Assembly: GCA_964019415.1 (NCBI GenBank)
Contig: OZ025872.1
Coordinates: forward strand, 8,076,322 to 8,140,321
Source of the DNA: Ianthella basta
Taxonomy: Eukaryota > Porifera > Demospongiae > Verongiida > Ianthellidae
Direction: 5' to 3'
Length of the DNA: 64,000 nucleotides
Below, one piece after another: positions 1-10,203 of this stretch; position 1 is the stretch's first letter; every line of letters starts with the position of its first letter. Under the pieces are notes generated by a model. That model saw only the letters and a list, made by a program, of their open reading frames with translations, ran no database searches and was not told where the DNA came from. The position numbers were made by a program, and so were the translations under genes.

Positions 1-45
1 ACACACCACACACACACCATATGCACACACACACACCACACACAC

Positions 46-141
<96 letters not shown>

Positions 142-160
142 ACACACACACACAAACCCA
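1..160. repeat. (AC)n microsatellite
   Basis: A nearly pure CA dinucleotide tract begins the window, interrupted by a few CACCACAC variants. It runs off the left edge, so its full length is unknown. Histidine/threonine or cysteine/valine reading frames through it are artefacts. Confidence 0.97.
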
Positions 161-351
161 CAACACATGCACAGAGAAATGTCCAGCAAAGACAGACACA
201 TTAACATAATGTACCAAGGAACCCACAGTCGCCAGAGTAGCTAGTGGTCTGTGGTGGCAAAAGCTACGTACGTTTGCTACAGCGCAGTACGCATGGGCCA
301 GGTTCTGAAGAGCATTTAGAAGGGCAACCGTGCGAGTTAAGCTTTTCAACG

Positions 352-736
352 CTAGAAACGGTTGAAGAACGTTAGCGTGTACATATCACGGCGGTCACCA
401 GTTTCTACGTTACTCCTGTCATGTGTCCCAGGCGGCGGAGTGAAGTCCTCCGAGGCGGCGCGGCCATTATCGAAGAAGGCGCGGGGCGAAGTCGATGACC
501 TGTTGGGCGCTGTCTGGAAGCTGTGTCTTTGCCCGTCGACCAGAAGTGCTGTAGGAGTCTGTTCCAGGATCAGAGGCGGAAGAGAACGTCCAAAGTTCGC
601 TAAAACGTCGTTTGGAAGCCGGTTTTCAAAGTCCCTTGGCCTCGCACACGATCCACTTCCGGCCGAATAAAATGGCCGACAATATAAATTCCCTATACCC
701 AATACTTCGCCCAATACATTCAATATAAATGTAAGC
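352..736 (-). other. GC-rich open segment, possible exon of unknown gene
   Basis: This stretch is clearly richer in GC and CpG than its surroundings and stays open on the minus strand for about 125 codons from an ATG at 736 to a stop at 352. The plus strand is also open over much of it. I recognise no domain. The predicted minus-strand peptide is rich in Arg, Pro and Ser, as expected from any CpG-rich open DNA. It could be a coding exon, a CpG-rich promoter or 5' exon, or simply an open GC-rich stretch. No splice partner could be identified. Confidence 0.2.
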
Positions 737-763
737 ATTGACGTACAACCGTAGGTTGGCGTA

Positions 764-764
764 T

Positions 765-795
<31 letters not shown>

Positions 796-859
796 AACAT
801 GAAGCCATATGAAAACGTCAATTTGAAAACAATATAGGGGCTGCCTGCGGCAGCCCCTA
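764..859. repeat. (TA)n tract and perfect 11-bp hairpin
   Basis: A TA dinucleotide run at about 764-791 is followed at 835-859 by a perfect foldback: arms TAGGGGCTGCC and GGCAGCCCCTA with a 3-base loop. The arm contains the same AGGGGCTG core as the foldback element at 9677-9748, so it may be a short relative. Confidence 0.7.
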
Positions 860-1636
860 AAAATATCAATGTGCAGAATGAATACACACGCATGCGTGCA
901 CACACATACACACGCACACACATACACAGTACCACAGGGCTTAGACAGCTATGTAGGACTTGCTTTAGGTCCTAAATACAAAATTCCTCAGTGTCAAGTA
1001 GCTATATAGTTAAGCTGCATGTGAGTGGGCTGCAGTGATGAATAGGTGTTGCAGCCTAGGAAATGCAATCACACCTCAACCACCGTGCCACTTGTAACAC
1101 TGACATAGTGGCACAAGTGCATGCTTCATTTAATTGCATTCCGTGGTTGCCGAATAAGCCATAAAGGGCCAGCACACAGCGTTTCGCTCATTGCTCCATG
1201 GCATTCTGTGGCTCTGCCCGAATAGGACAGGATTGGGTACACATTCGCTAGCCGTGAATGACGCAGAGCTTATCAAAATTGTTAACTGAAGTACAAGAGA
1301 ACGAGTTGCCCCGGCCAGTTGCAAGGGGCGATCGGCAACTGGTTACATTAGTAAGTAGACCGGATCACAAGAAGAGGACACTATTTGGAAGCTAGGATAA
1401 GCAGGCGGATCCGAAAGGTGAGTGGCAGATCTGTGTAGCTATCGTGGCTACCTAGCTATAGAGAGTATGGCGAGTGCGAACACTGATCGCCAATTTGCCA
1501 AAGTAGAAGCTGCTATATTTGTGAACTCATTCTCGCCCTTAAGCTTAACCTTCACGAGAGACGAATGCTAAAAAGACCAAGCCGACTGAATGTTACTTCT
1601 AGACCTTCCACTTAATGAAATGTGCATGGGCGACAG

Positions 1637-2040
1637 AGATGCCTGTCTAAGATGGTCACTGCTTATATACGGCAGCCAGCTCTCTAAAACAACCAACTGC
1701 AGCCTCCCTACCCCCAAATACCACTAACGTGACAGGCTATAGCTAGGCCCGAAGGAAACACTTTAAAGGTGGTCAGACCAAGTCAGAACAATTTGCCTAG
1801 ACGGCCACTTGCACAGGCCAGGAAGTACCTTAGCTATAGAAAAGCATGGGCAGACCTGTACATCTGGTCAGGCCATGGCCTGGGCAGCCTGGGCTGTTCC
1901 GCCAGGCATGCATGACACTAAACATTGCAGCCTATATACCTCTGTAAAAGCAGTCACGTGCTCCTGTCTATAAAGACCAGTATAGTTATACAACTGGCCC
2001 ATAGCCACAGGTGGCTGCCTTAGACAGTTTCCACTGTAGG
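1637..2040. mobile_element. MITE family A, split copy
   Basis: The left part contains CCTGTCTAAGATGGTCACTG and the right part, around 1966-2040, ends TAGACAGTTTCCACTGTAG. These are the two ends of a small element seen intact at 10602-10776. Between them about 230 bp of unrelated sequence suggests a later insertion or a degenerate interior. No coding capacity is visible. Confidence 0.6.
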
Positions 2041-2198
2041 TCATATGCGAATTTGATTCACAGTTTATCGTCCAATACATTTATAGATCCCGTTACCAAG
2101 GTAACGTGCGTCTAAACGATGTTTCTAAACGTCGTAAACATCCCGGGTCAGCCGCCGTGGTCTATTTCGTCCAGCCGTGTTCTAATTCGGCGCGCGGC

Positions 2199-2465
2199 GT
2201 TCGCGCCTATGCTCTAAATGCCGATTTAGAGCATGGGCGTGGCACGCGCGTCGTTCGCGCCTATGCTCTAAATGCCGATTTAGAGCATGGGCGTGGCACG
2301 CGCGTCGTTCGCGCCTATGCTCTAAATGCCGATTTAGAGCATGGGCGTGGCATGCGCGTCGTTCGCGCCTATGCTCTAAATGCCGATTTAGAGCATGGGC
2401 GTGGCACGCGCGGCGTTCGCGCTATGCTCTAAATGCCGATTTAGAGCATAGGCGTGGCTTAGGCC
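2199..2465. repeat. 54-bp tandem repeat with internal palindrome
   Basis: Five consecutive copies begin at 2199, 2253, 2307, 2361 and 2415. Each is 54 bp, and the last has lost one base. Every copy contains the palindrome GCTCTAAATGCCGATTTAGAGC, which has 9-bp arms and a 4-base loop, followed by GC-rich sequence with several CGCG steps. Because 54 is divisible by three, one plus-strand frame reads as an 18-residue repeat (core VRAYALNADLEHGRGTR), but I regard that as a by-product. The copies differ by only a few bases, so the array is young. Confidence 0.93.
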
Positions 2466-2700
2466 GTGATCTATAGCAGAGAAACTGCAGCTGCGACAAC
2501 TCCACAACATACGATGCAAAGGTCACTCGGCTTACTTGTTTCGTCGACAAACAGGGTAAAACAACAATCCGGCAGCGGCCTACGAACCAGAGCCGAGTAA
2601 GGAGCGAACTGGTTACGAGCTGGGAACAGGCTTAGGACACCGTTCTGGGAAACGCTGTGACTGACGGGGCTGACAGTGAGTAAGCTTATGTTTAGCTTAC

Positions 2701-2781
2701 GCGCCGCATCCATTGCCGACCTTTAGAAACGTCTGCTGCGAGATGACAAACCCAATAACCAAACGACGTTTTCTCGGCCAT
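2701..2781 (-). CDS. candidate first coding exon, unknown gene
   Basis: On the minus strand an ATG in good context (CAATGGCC) at 2781-2779 opens 27 codons, beginning MAEKTSFGYWVCHL, that run into a consensus donor GTAAGC at 2700-2695. The local sequence is CpG-rich, as at many animal gene starts. I could not find a convincing next exon to the left, where the 54-bp tandem array and MITE family A lie. The call rests only on start context plus donor. Confidence 0.2.
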
Positions 2782-2882
2782 TGTCAGAAATTGCTAACTA
2801 CTTCCGGAAGATGCGTGATGACGCAAGTACGAGTTGGTAAACTGATTCGCTGCCGCTCCTTGCCCAATCATTGGGATCTATA

Positions 2883-3003
2883 ACACTTAAATGCTGACCA
2901 ATCGGTGTCTCTGAAGATTTAGACCACTCAGCACTCGGGCGCTTCGCGCCCTCGTGCCTCGTGCTCTAAATCTCAGAGACACCTCTTGGTCAGCATTTAA
3001 GTA
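2883..3003. mobile_element. MITE family B
   Basis: An inverted-repeat element of about 121 bp. The left arm ACTTAAATGCTGACCAA...GGTGTCTCTGA matches the right arm TCAGAGACACC...TTGGTCAGCATTTAAGT. The centre is a GC-rich loop with GGGCGCTTCGCGCCC. A diverged reverse copy lies at 56235-56400, and homology there extends into the adjoining CCCAATCATT sequence. Confidence 0.75.
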
Positions 3004-5455
3004 TTACGTAAAGGGCACAAGGGCGGAATAAGTCATTATTCATCGTAAACATCTAGCTATTGAAACACACGAAAAGGTTCATTACCTGGTGATCTATATG
3101 TGCTCCAATTAGGAGCAGTCTGCACAGTGTGGGGTTGATGGGTCTATAGCAGGTGTGGATAGCCTCCTAGCTACTAATGATGTTATTTTTGGCTATGCAT
3201 GTATAGGTAGAGTTAACCTGTTGCCAGTGATCTAAAATTGAATAATGAAAGTTGGAGAGGCTGGGTAAAAAAGCATGCGGGCGAGGATGAAAACTGGGAA
3301 TCGAATTAGCCTGGCCGTATAGCATATTGTATGACATGACTAGAGTGCTTATTCACTGTGCATTACAAGCAGAATTAAGTCAGTGAAACTATAGAGTTGT
3401 GACTACATCCTATTTTTAAAGCATGACCTGTACAAGGTAGCATATAGTAATGGAATGTACCAAACCTGGGCATTGAAAAAATTCTTTGCATTCCATGCAT
3501 TCCAGTATCCGGAGACAGTTTGTATTTTCAGCGTTACTACAATGGTCATAGTATTCCATACATATCTCTTCATGTGCAGCTAGCCATAGGTATTGGACTT
3601 GAGACAGCTATTGACACTGTAGCCAATTGCAATGAGCACAAATTTGACTGTCGCTAAAGCAAACCATTTTAACCCTTGCAATTAAGGGTCCAATGTTAGT
3701 TGTGCCACATGTGTGGACACTTCCTTTGATGAATGTGTCAAGGTTGCTAAACAGTACAGGCCTAAGTGCACAATATTGAAATTTTCAACTTAGTCTAATT
3801 GTTGATTAAAATAATTACAACAGATTATACATGATGATGATGTATAGCCTGCCAATATATAGCATGATATGTACCTTGTTGCAATAGCAGTTGGTTACAG
3901 GGTGAGCATGAGGGCTAATAAAGTGGCATATGATGAACATTGGGAAAGTACAGGCAGGTGGAGAGATTACATTCCATGTGAATTGGATTCTCTGTACATA
4001 AGGAATGATGCAATTGCAAGGATGTGATCAGTACCAGCTGCAGTCTAGTGTATAGGAGCATTTTATACCCCGAGGAGTCTTGGCTGTAGCAGTCACCAGT
4101 TAGCTGCTGCTGTGATGGTTGCAATTGCTAACCACAGAATCTGAAGTCTTCTACACACTTACACAATGTGACTTTGTGACTGCATCTGGACGTACTTGTT
4201 TCGTCAAGAGAGTGGTTTCATCTTAGCATGCATGTGTGTAGCTAGTATATACCACAATAGACTCTCAGTCCAGGTGTGAGAATAATGTTATTGGTATTTT
4301 CTGTGTACTTGTGCTCAGCTCTTCATTGCTGTGATGATGTTGGGATACGCATTATACATTCTCCTCAAAGCATAACATTGTACACACAACATGCAGCTAT
4401 TCTTCTTATTTAATAGATATTGAATGCATTGCTTGATGGTATCATTTGCAAGGCGTGGCCCAGACCCTGTACACTGCCCCCTTGGGGGATGTGCGCATGT
4501 TGGCTATTTACTCCATGCCTTCAAGGTTTTAACATGCTTAATAAGATTCAGGCTAATTATATAAGTCTGGCTTGCTAATCCGTTTTTTCTGTTAGCCATG
4601 CATGCCAGGGAAGCTAGGGTGACCAAAATGTATTACGCCTGCTAATGCTTTGTACTGCATGCTGGTAGTGTCTTTATGAGGCTGCTTGCACTTAAATGTA
4701 TGCTCTAGGAATGTAAGTTAGGAAAGAAAGTGCTGGCATGGGCTGTGCAAGGAAAAGGTATAATACAATAATATGGCACTCTGCACTCAAAAACTGTGTT
4801 CCCTGTCTGCACTATATGCGGTAAACTTACTTTATGCACCTTATAGCGTGCAGTGTGCATGGAGTTATGTTACCATGGTTATAATTAACCATGATTGTAC
4901 GCACAAGGTATGCCATTTAAGCACAGTATCCACCAACTCAATGAATTTTACTGTTTTACAAAAAGGTGTCAACCACGATCTAGGTTCTTAGGCAACTCAC
5001 AAAAACGAAGTAAGAAACGTAGTCCAAAATCAAAGCTGTGCATGGATATAATGGTGGGCAAATGGCACAACTGTGGATGTCCCTTGTAACAGCCCACAGT
5101 CTAACTATAGCCACTGCTTGGTGCATCCAAACCTCCGAACAGTCATCTAACTACATTGTGTATCTTCAAGTTAAAACTGCAAGAGAAATAGGTGGAGAAC
5201 TGTAGTCAAATTGTGTGCCAGAGTCATTATAAAATGACATCTTGCTTGTAGCTGTGTAGATCTCCTGAAGGCCCAGAAACCTCCATTTGTAAAACTTGCT
5301 TGTGGCTGGAGTTATTTGTCAAATTTAGCTCATTACAACTTCAGTTACAATAGATTAATTAGTTAAGGGTAATTTCACAATTAGTTATGTTTTGCATTAT
5401 GTCATTCATTGGCAATAATTATATTGAACTTTGTTCACATATCCTTCCCATACAG
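3004..5455. other. intergenic, no recognised gene
   Basis: AT-rich sequence without a recognisable protein family, RNA gene or long repeat. Short open frames here have no start context, splice sites or composition that support them. The last part may hold promoter and 5' UTR of the receptor: a polypyrimidine-AG acceptor ends at 5455, just ahead of the chosen start at 5483. Confidence 0.6.
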
Positions 5456-5482
5456 AATCCCAAAAAGTGTCATTCTCGTGCA

Positions 5483-8400
5483 ATGACAATGTCAGCCAAG
5501 TCCTGCTACCTGCTGGTGGCAGTAATCAGTTTACAAGTTATCACTGGCCTCTGCATTCTAACACACAGTGGACCAAAGGAATTGAAAGCATTGATTGCAA
5601 ATGGTTCCAACGTGGATGAGGGGATCATTGTGCTTGGAGGTCTGTTTCCCATACATAAATCCAGTGATAGGAATACAAGGGAGAGGTGTGCAGACATCAC
5701 CACTTATGGCCTTGAAGAGGCTATGGCTATGGTTTACGCTGTGGAACTCATCAATGCTGATTCAGACGTGCTGCCAAATATCAAACTGGGATTTGAAATC
5801 TATGACACCTGCAGTACTGACAGCACTGCCTTGAATGCATCCATCCAGTTTCTGCCGGAAATGTGCCTTGCTACCGGAAATACCAGTGACTCACAACTGA
5901 TTGCAGGACAGTTCAGTGGCATTGTCGGTCCAGCACTGAGTGCCGTAGCAGTTCCTGTAGCAACCCTTATGGATCTGTTCAACACGCCCCAGATAAGCTT
6001 TTCAGCCACAGCTGATTTGCTGAGTGACAAGAATGACTTCACTTACTTCTTTCGCACAGTTCCACCAGATAGTGGTCAGGTAATGGCAATGTATGACATG
6101 ATTAGGACATTCAACTGGACCTATGTGTCAATTGTCTATACTGACAATGTCTATGGAAGAGGGGGTTTCGAACAGCTACAGCGCATTCTAGCAAGTGGAG
6201 AAAACACCACCAAGATCTGCATAGCTCATAGCATACCTGTTAGGCTGGGGGCTAGTGATTCAGTCCATGACGGAGTGGTGGACACACTGCTGAAGAGTAG
6301 AAGAAATGCTACAACTGTCATCCTGTTTGCCAATGCCCAGACTGCTATTGGTGTAGTTGCTGCATGGAGTCGGAGGAATGACACCCATAATGTAACCTGG
6401 ATTGTAAGTGATGGAGCAGCAACATCTCTGGACACCAATGTAGTCAGAGGGATGCTCAGTGTGAGCCCAACCATAACAGAGAACATACCATTTACACAGT
6501 GGTTCCAAAGGATAGGACTAAGCAACACAAAGGGTAGCCCATGGGTTCAAGAATACTTTAGAAGCTTTGTTTGTACTCAAAATGACAGCATTACCAGTGA
6601 AGGGAACTGTGTGGATGAAGCACTGAGTATCGCAGATTATGATGAGTACAGGCAGTGTCCGTTTGTGCCAGCTCTCATCAACGCAGTCTTTGCATTCGCA
6701 CATGCTTTGCACAACATGAGTGTGGTGAAATGCAATAAAACAGTATGTCCGGAAATACTTGACCCATCAGGACAGAGGATAAATGGTGAAGTTCTGCTGG
6801 AATATCTCAGATATGTAGCCTTCACCGGATCGTCTGAAGAAACTGTGGCCTTTAACAGTAACCAAGATCTCAGGCACGGTGATTACACCATTTACAATGT
6901 GCAGCCAGGAGGTACAGGTAGTAATAACTTCACCTATGTCCAGGTGGGAAATTGGTCAAGTGGGCAACTAAACTTGAATGGTGACAACATTTGGTGGAAC
7001 ACATTCAGCACAGTTAGCCCGCCTCTATCTGCCTGCAGTCCTCCATGCAAAACTGGAAACTTTCAACAACGCATTACTGGTGAAACTGACTGCTGCTGGA
7101 CATGTGAACCGTGTACCAACACACAGACAAGTGATGGGAAGACATGCACAAGCTGCCCTGTAGGATATGCTCCGAATCAACAGAAAAGTGATTGTCAACA
7201 ACTTGCTACAATATTTTTAGATTGGGTGGACCCATTTGCTCTTGCGCTACTGATTGTTTCATTACTCGGAGCTGTGATGACAGTGATCTTCATGGTAGCA
7301 TTTGTAGCATTCAGGAAGACTCGTGTCATCAAAGCTACCAGTAGGGAGCTCAGTGCAGTGTTCCTAGGAGGAATCCTTCTCTGCTACCTCTTGCCATTGG
7401 TTTACATCGGGAGACCACATGTGGTGTCTTGTGCAATAAGAAGGTATGGAATATGGGTGTGCCTCTCACTGTGCTTTGGAGCCATACTCCTGAAACTGAT
7501 TCGCATCTATCGCATATTCATCAACAAGAAGGTCACCATAAGGAAACCCCTCTTCATAGATTGGAAGTCTCAATTAGTTCTTATTGGGACTATTGTCGCA
7601 TTTCAGATCCTCATTGGCACAGTATGGCTCATAGTGGAGAACCCAGGAGTTTCCGAAACTGTTGATGACAATCAAATAATTCAGCACTGCAGAGCTCGGC
7701 CATACATTGGCACATCAGTCAGTCTTGCATATAACTTGCTTCTATTGCTTGGATGTATTTGCTTTGCCATCCTTACACGGAAAGCGCCTGCGGATTTCAA
7801 TGAAACTCGCTTCCTCTACCTCACCGTGTTCTCCATGTGCGTGATCTGGGTGGCCTTCCTGCCTATTCACTACAGCACTGCTGAACTAGAGCCAACTATT
7901 TACCTTTACAGCCAAATTATAGCTTTGTTCATGACAGCAACATGTTTGGTCATTTTCCTGATAGTCCCCAAGTTGTACCTGGTGGTGGTTAAGAAGCAGA
8001 GGGAGGAGGGAACAACCACACAACCTACACCCAGTATCCTTGCAATTGCTCAAGTTCCTCAGAATAAATGCACCTGTGGAGCAAGTAAGCCCGTGTAACA
8101 CTGTGCTATGTACACTTTAAAATATATACAGAACCACTAACTTCTGACACAAAACCAAAGACACTAGGATGGTACAAAAAGCACAAAACAATGAAGGGAT
8201 GAGACACAGAAAGGTATAGCTGCTCTATATGCACAGTGTGTATAGGTTCATTCTGGAATTGGCCCAATAGAGCAAGATTCTCTTGAGCTAGAAAGAAGAG
8301 TATGCCAACACGGTTATTGTTAAGGTGACTTATTCACCAGCAGATTAGGTTCACTAGCCATCAAAACAATTCTGCCTGCATGGTACTGTACACTGAAATA

Positions 8401-8625
8401 TGAATAGTCTAATACATAGCCTGCATAATCTTTTATGCTATAGGAATCTCAAGGGAATTTACATTAGAAGACAAGTCAGCAAATGTGAAGCTCAATTCTT
8501 TCTCTGGAGAAGGAGTCATCATTCAACGAAAGCACGAGTCATCAGTGGCTAAAGAAGCTTTGATGGAGAGTGCAAAGATGGCAGTAGATGATTCCACAGT
8601 GGAGAATGATAAGGCAGTCTCTTGA
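5483..8625 (+). CDS. class C GPCR, metabotropic-glutamate-receptor-like
   Basis: Seven-helix plasma-membrane receptor with an extracellular Venus-flytrap ligand domain (about residues 25-510), a nine-Cys NCD3G linker (about 518-571, with CCWTCEPC) and a class C membrane domain (about 580-835). Family marks seen: SDK and NWTYVS in the flytrap, SREL after TM1, FNE before TM6, VPKLY after TM7. I chose ATG 5483, which gives signal peptide MTMSAKSCYLLVAVISLQ...; ATG 5387 is in frame but lies upstream of a likely acceptor at 5455. The first exon reads on to a stop at 8098 (871 aa). A strong donor GTAAGC at 8085 joins in phase to an acceptor at 8443, adding a charged, Ser-rich tail ending at 8625 (927 aa). 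By recalled alignment with mGluR1, the alpha-amino-acid contacts Ser165 and Asp318 are kept (S174, D310). The basic side-chain contacts Arg78, Arg323 and Lys409 are replaced (E79, S315, F394). The ligand is unknown. Confidence 0.93.
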
Positions 8626-10203
8626 CACTGATTTTATATTGGTGCCTGTGATAATGAAACTCAAGAAAATAATAGACAGTAGTTGCTGAATGAATGCTGT
8701 ACAAGAACAGTCATTTTGTGCACATGTCCTTTAACCAAAATGAGTGATTCTGTATAATATACCAAATACACGGCAATTTTGTATATACTGTAGTTTTAGG
8801 ATAGCTGAACACTTTATACTGCTTACATTTGCTCTATTTACTGTAAGCATTTCTCTGTGTATTGTAGCGTGTATAAATTCATCAATATTCCTAAAGCAGT
8901 TTGTCACCGTGTTCATACAATACATACGTATGTTGCTGTCAACTAGCCTGCAACCCAGTGTTAATCTCGTACTAGCGCAGTCACATACATGCACACAAAT
9001 ACTCGTGAGAAACTACACACAGGAAAATATAACTGTACGTACGTATGCATTCAATAGTAATTTGCTATAGTGTGAGCCCACATGTAATTTGATCAGTAAA
9101 ACAGGTACGAGAACATCCTGGTAGAACTACAGAGGTGTGGCACTAGGTTCTACCCCACATTTCTGTAACAGCCTGTGTCTCATGAACAAGATGTAGCTTG
9201 AGGCTTTCAAGCACACCACTGAAGAATACGAGGCAATGCAGTTACGAAACATATGTGCTAGCATGGTTTATGGCCTGATTGGTTTGTCATACACTGTGAC
9301 AAGCACAATACCATATACGTTGCCAAGCCAGCATACATACTTTGCACTATCAGTCATGTCCCACAAGTATAACACTGCAATGGCCACAGGTCAACGCAAT
9401 AAATCACAAAAATCACTAAATGGAAAAGCTGTACAGTATCAATTAGCTAGTGAATGCATATAATTATAGGAATAGATTGGGAAGCCTTGCAGGAGTGACA
9501 GACAGTAGGAATTAGGACATTAGGAATAGGATCTTACAGGTGGCTACAGTGACATGAGCACTGGCCTGTGAGGGATGCTTTGAGTACAGGATGGTTGAAT
9601 AGGGCCTTTTACAGAGGATACCTCACCTCAGCATTGCCACTGCCTGGTATTCAATGGCACATCTAGGTGTAAGGTATAGTCTCGCGCGCCAGCCCCTATT
9701 ATTGTGCAATTGTGCAATAGGGGAAATAGGGGCTGGCGCGCGAGACTAGGTAAGGTAGGCAATATAGTCATCAGAATGTTGTACAGTAAAATCGACCATT
9801 AGCCACATGAGTGGCGGCTAGTGGATGGCTGGGTTTAAGATAAGGGAGATCCTTGAACCACAGTGTGTACCGCTTGCAAATGCCATAGTCCACAGCACAT
9901 TGCTAGCAGAGTGCTTCAAGGACAATAGAGTGCCATATGCTCATATGGACACAAAGAGGGTTATAAAGGAGAGATTATACAATAGTGCGTGAGTATGGTC
10001 CGTTGTAGGTATTTCCTATCCCACAAACTGGTGGTGGGGCTACAATGCCGTGCAACATCTCACAGAGATACTTATGTACATGTACCATATGTGTGCACAT
10101 TACCAATAAGTACACAGAATACAGTGTAGGCTGCTGAGCGAGTGAATAATTCATCAAGCTGTTGTGCTAATTGTTACCAACAATCAAACTTCTCAATGGC
10201 CAG
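8626..10203. other. intergenic between receptor and PEX16 3' end
   Basis: Holds the receptor 3' flank, the foldback element at 9677-9748, and a degenerate tRNA-like stretch at about 9540-9605 with an A-box-like TGGCTACAGTGACATGAGCA but a poor B box. No protein family was recognised in any frame. Confidence 0.6.
9677..9748. mobile_element. 72-bp perfect foldback element
   Basis: Two perfect 24-bp arms (9677-9700 and 9725-9748) begin and end TAGTCTCGCGCG / CGCGCGAGACTA and enclose a 24-base AT-rich loop. CpG content is high against the AT-rich surroundings. The outer TAGTCTC is shared with the smaller foldback at 28765-28823, so these may be one family with a TA target. Confidence 0.75.

Noticed and set aside
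2106-2432. 108-codon frame with an 18-residue repeat
   Set aside because: Produced by the 54-bp tandem DNA repeat whose length is a multiple of three; no start context or domain.
2199-2465. CRISPR-like array
   Set aside because: The repeats are contiguous with no unique spacers, and the locus is animal.
6226-6825. Several minus-strand open frames of 60-100 codons inside the receptor exon
   Set aside because: Shadows of the receptor coding sequence, which alone shows family motifs.
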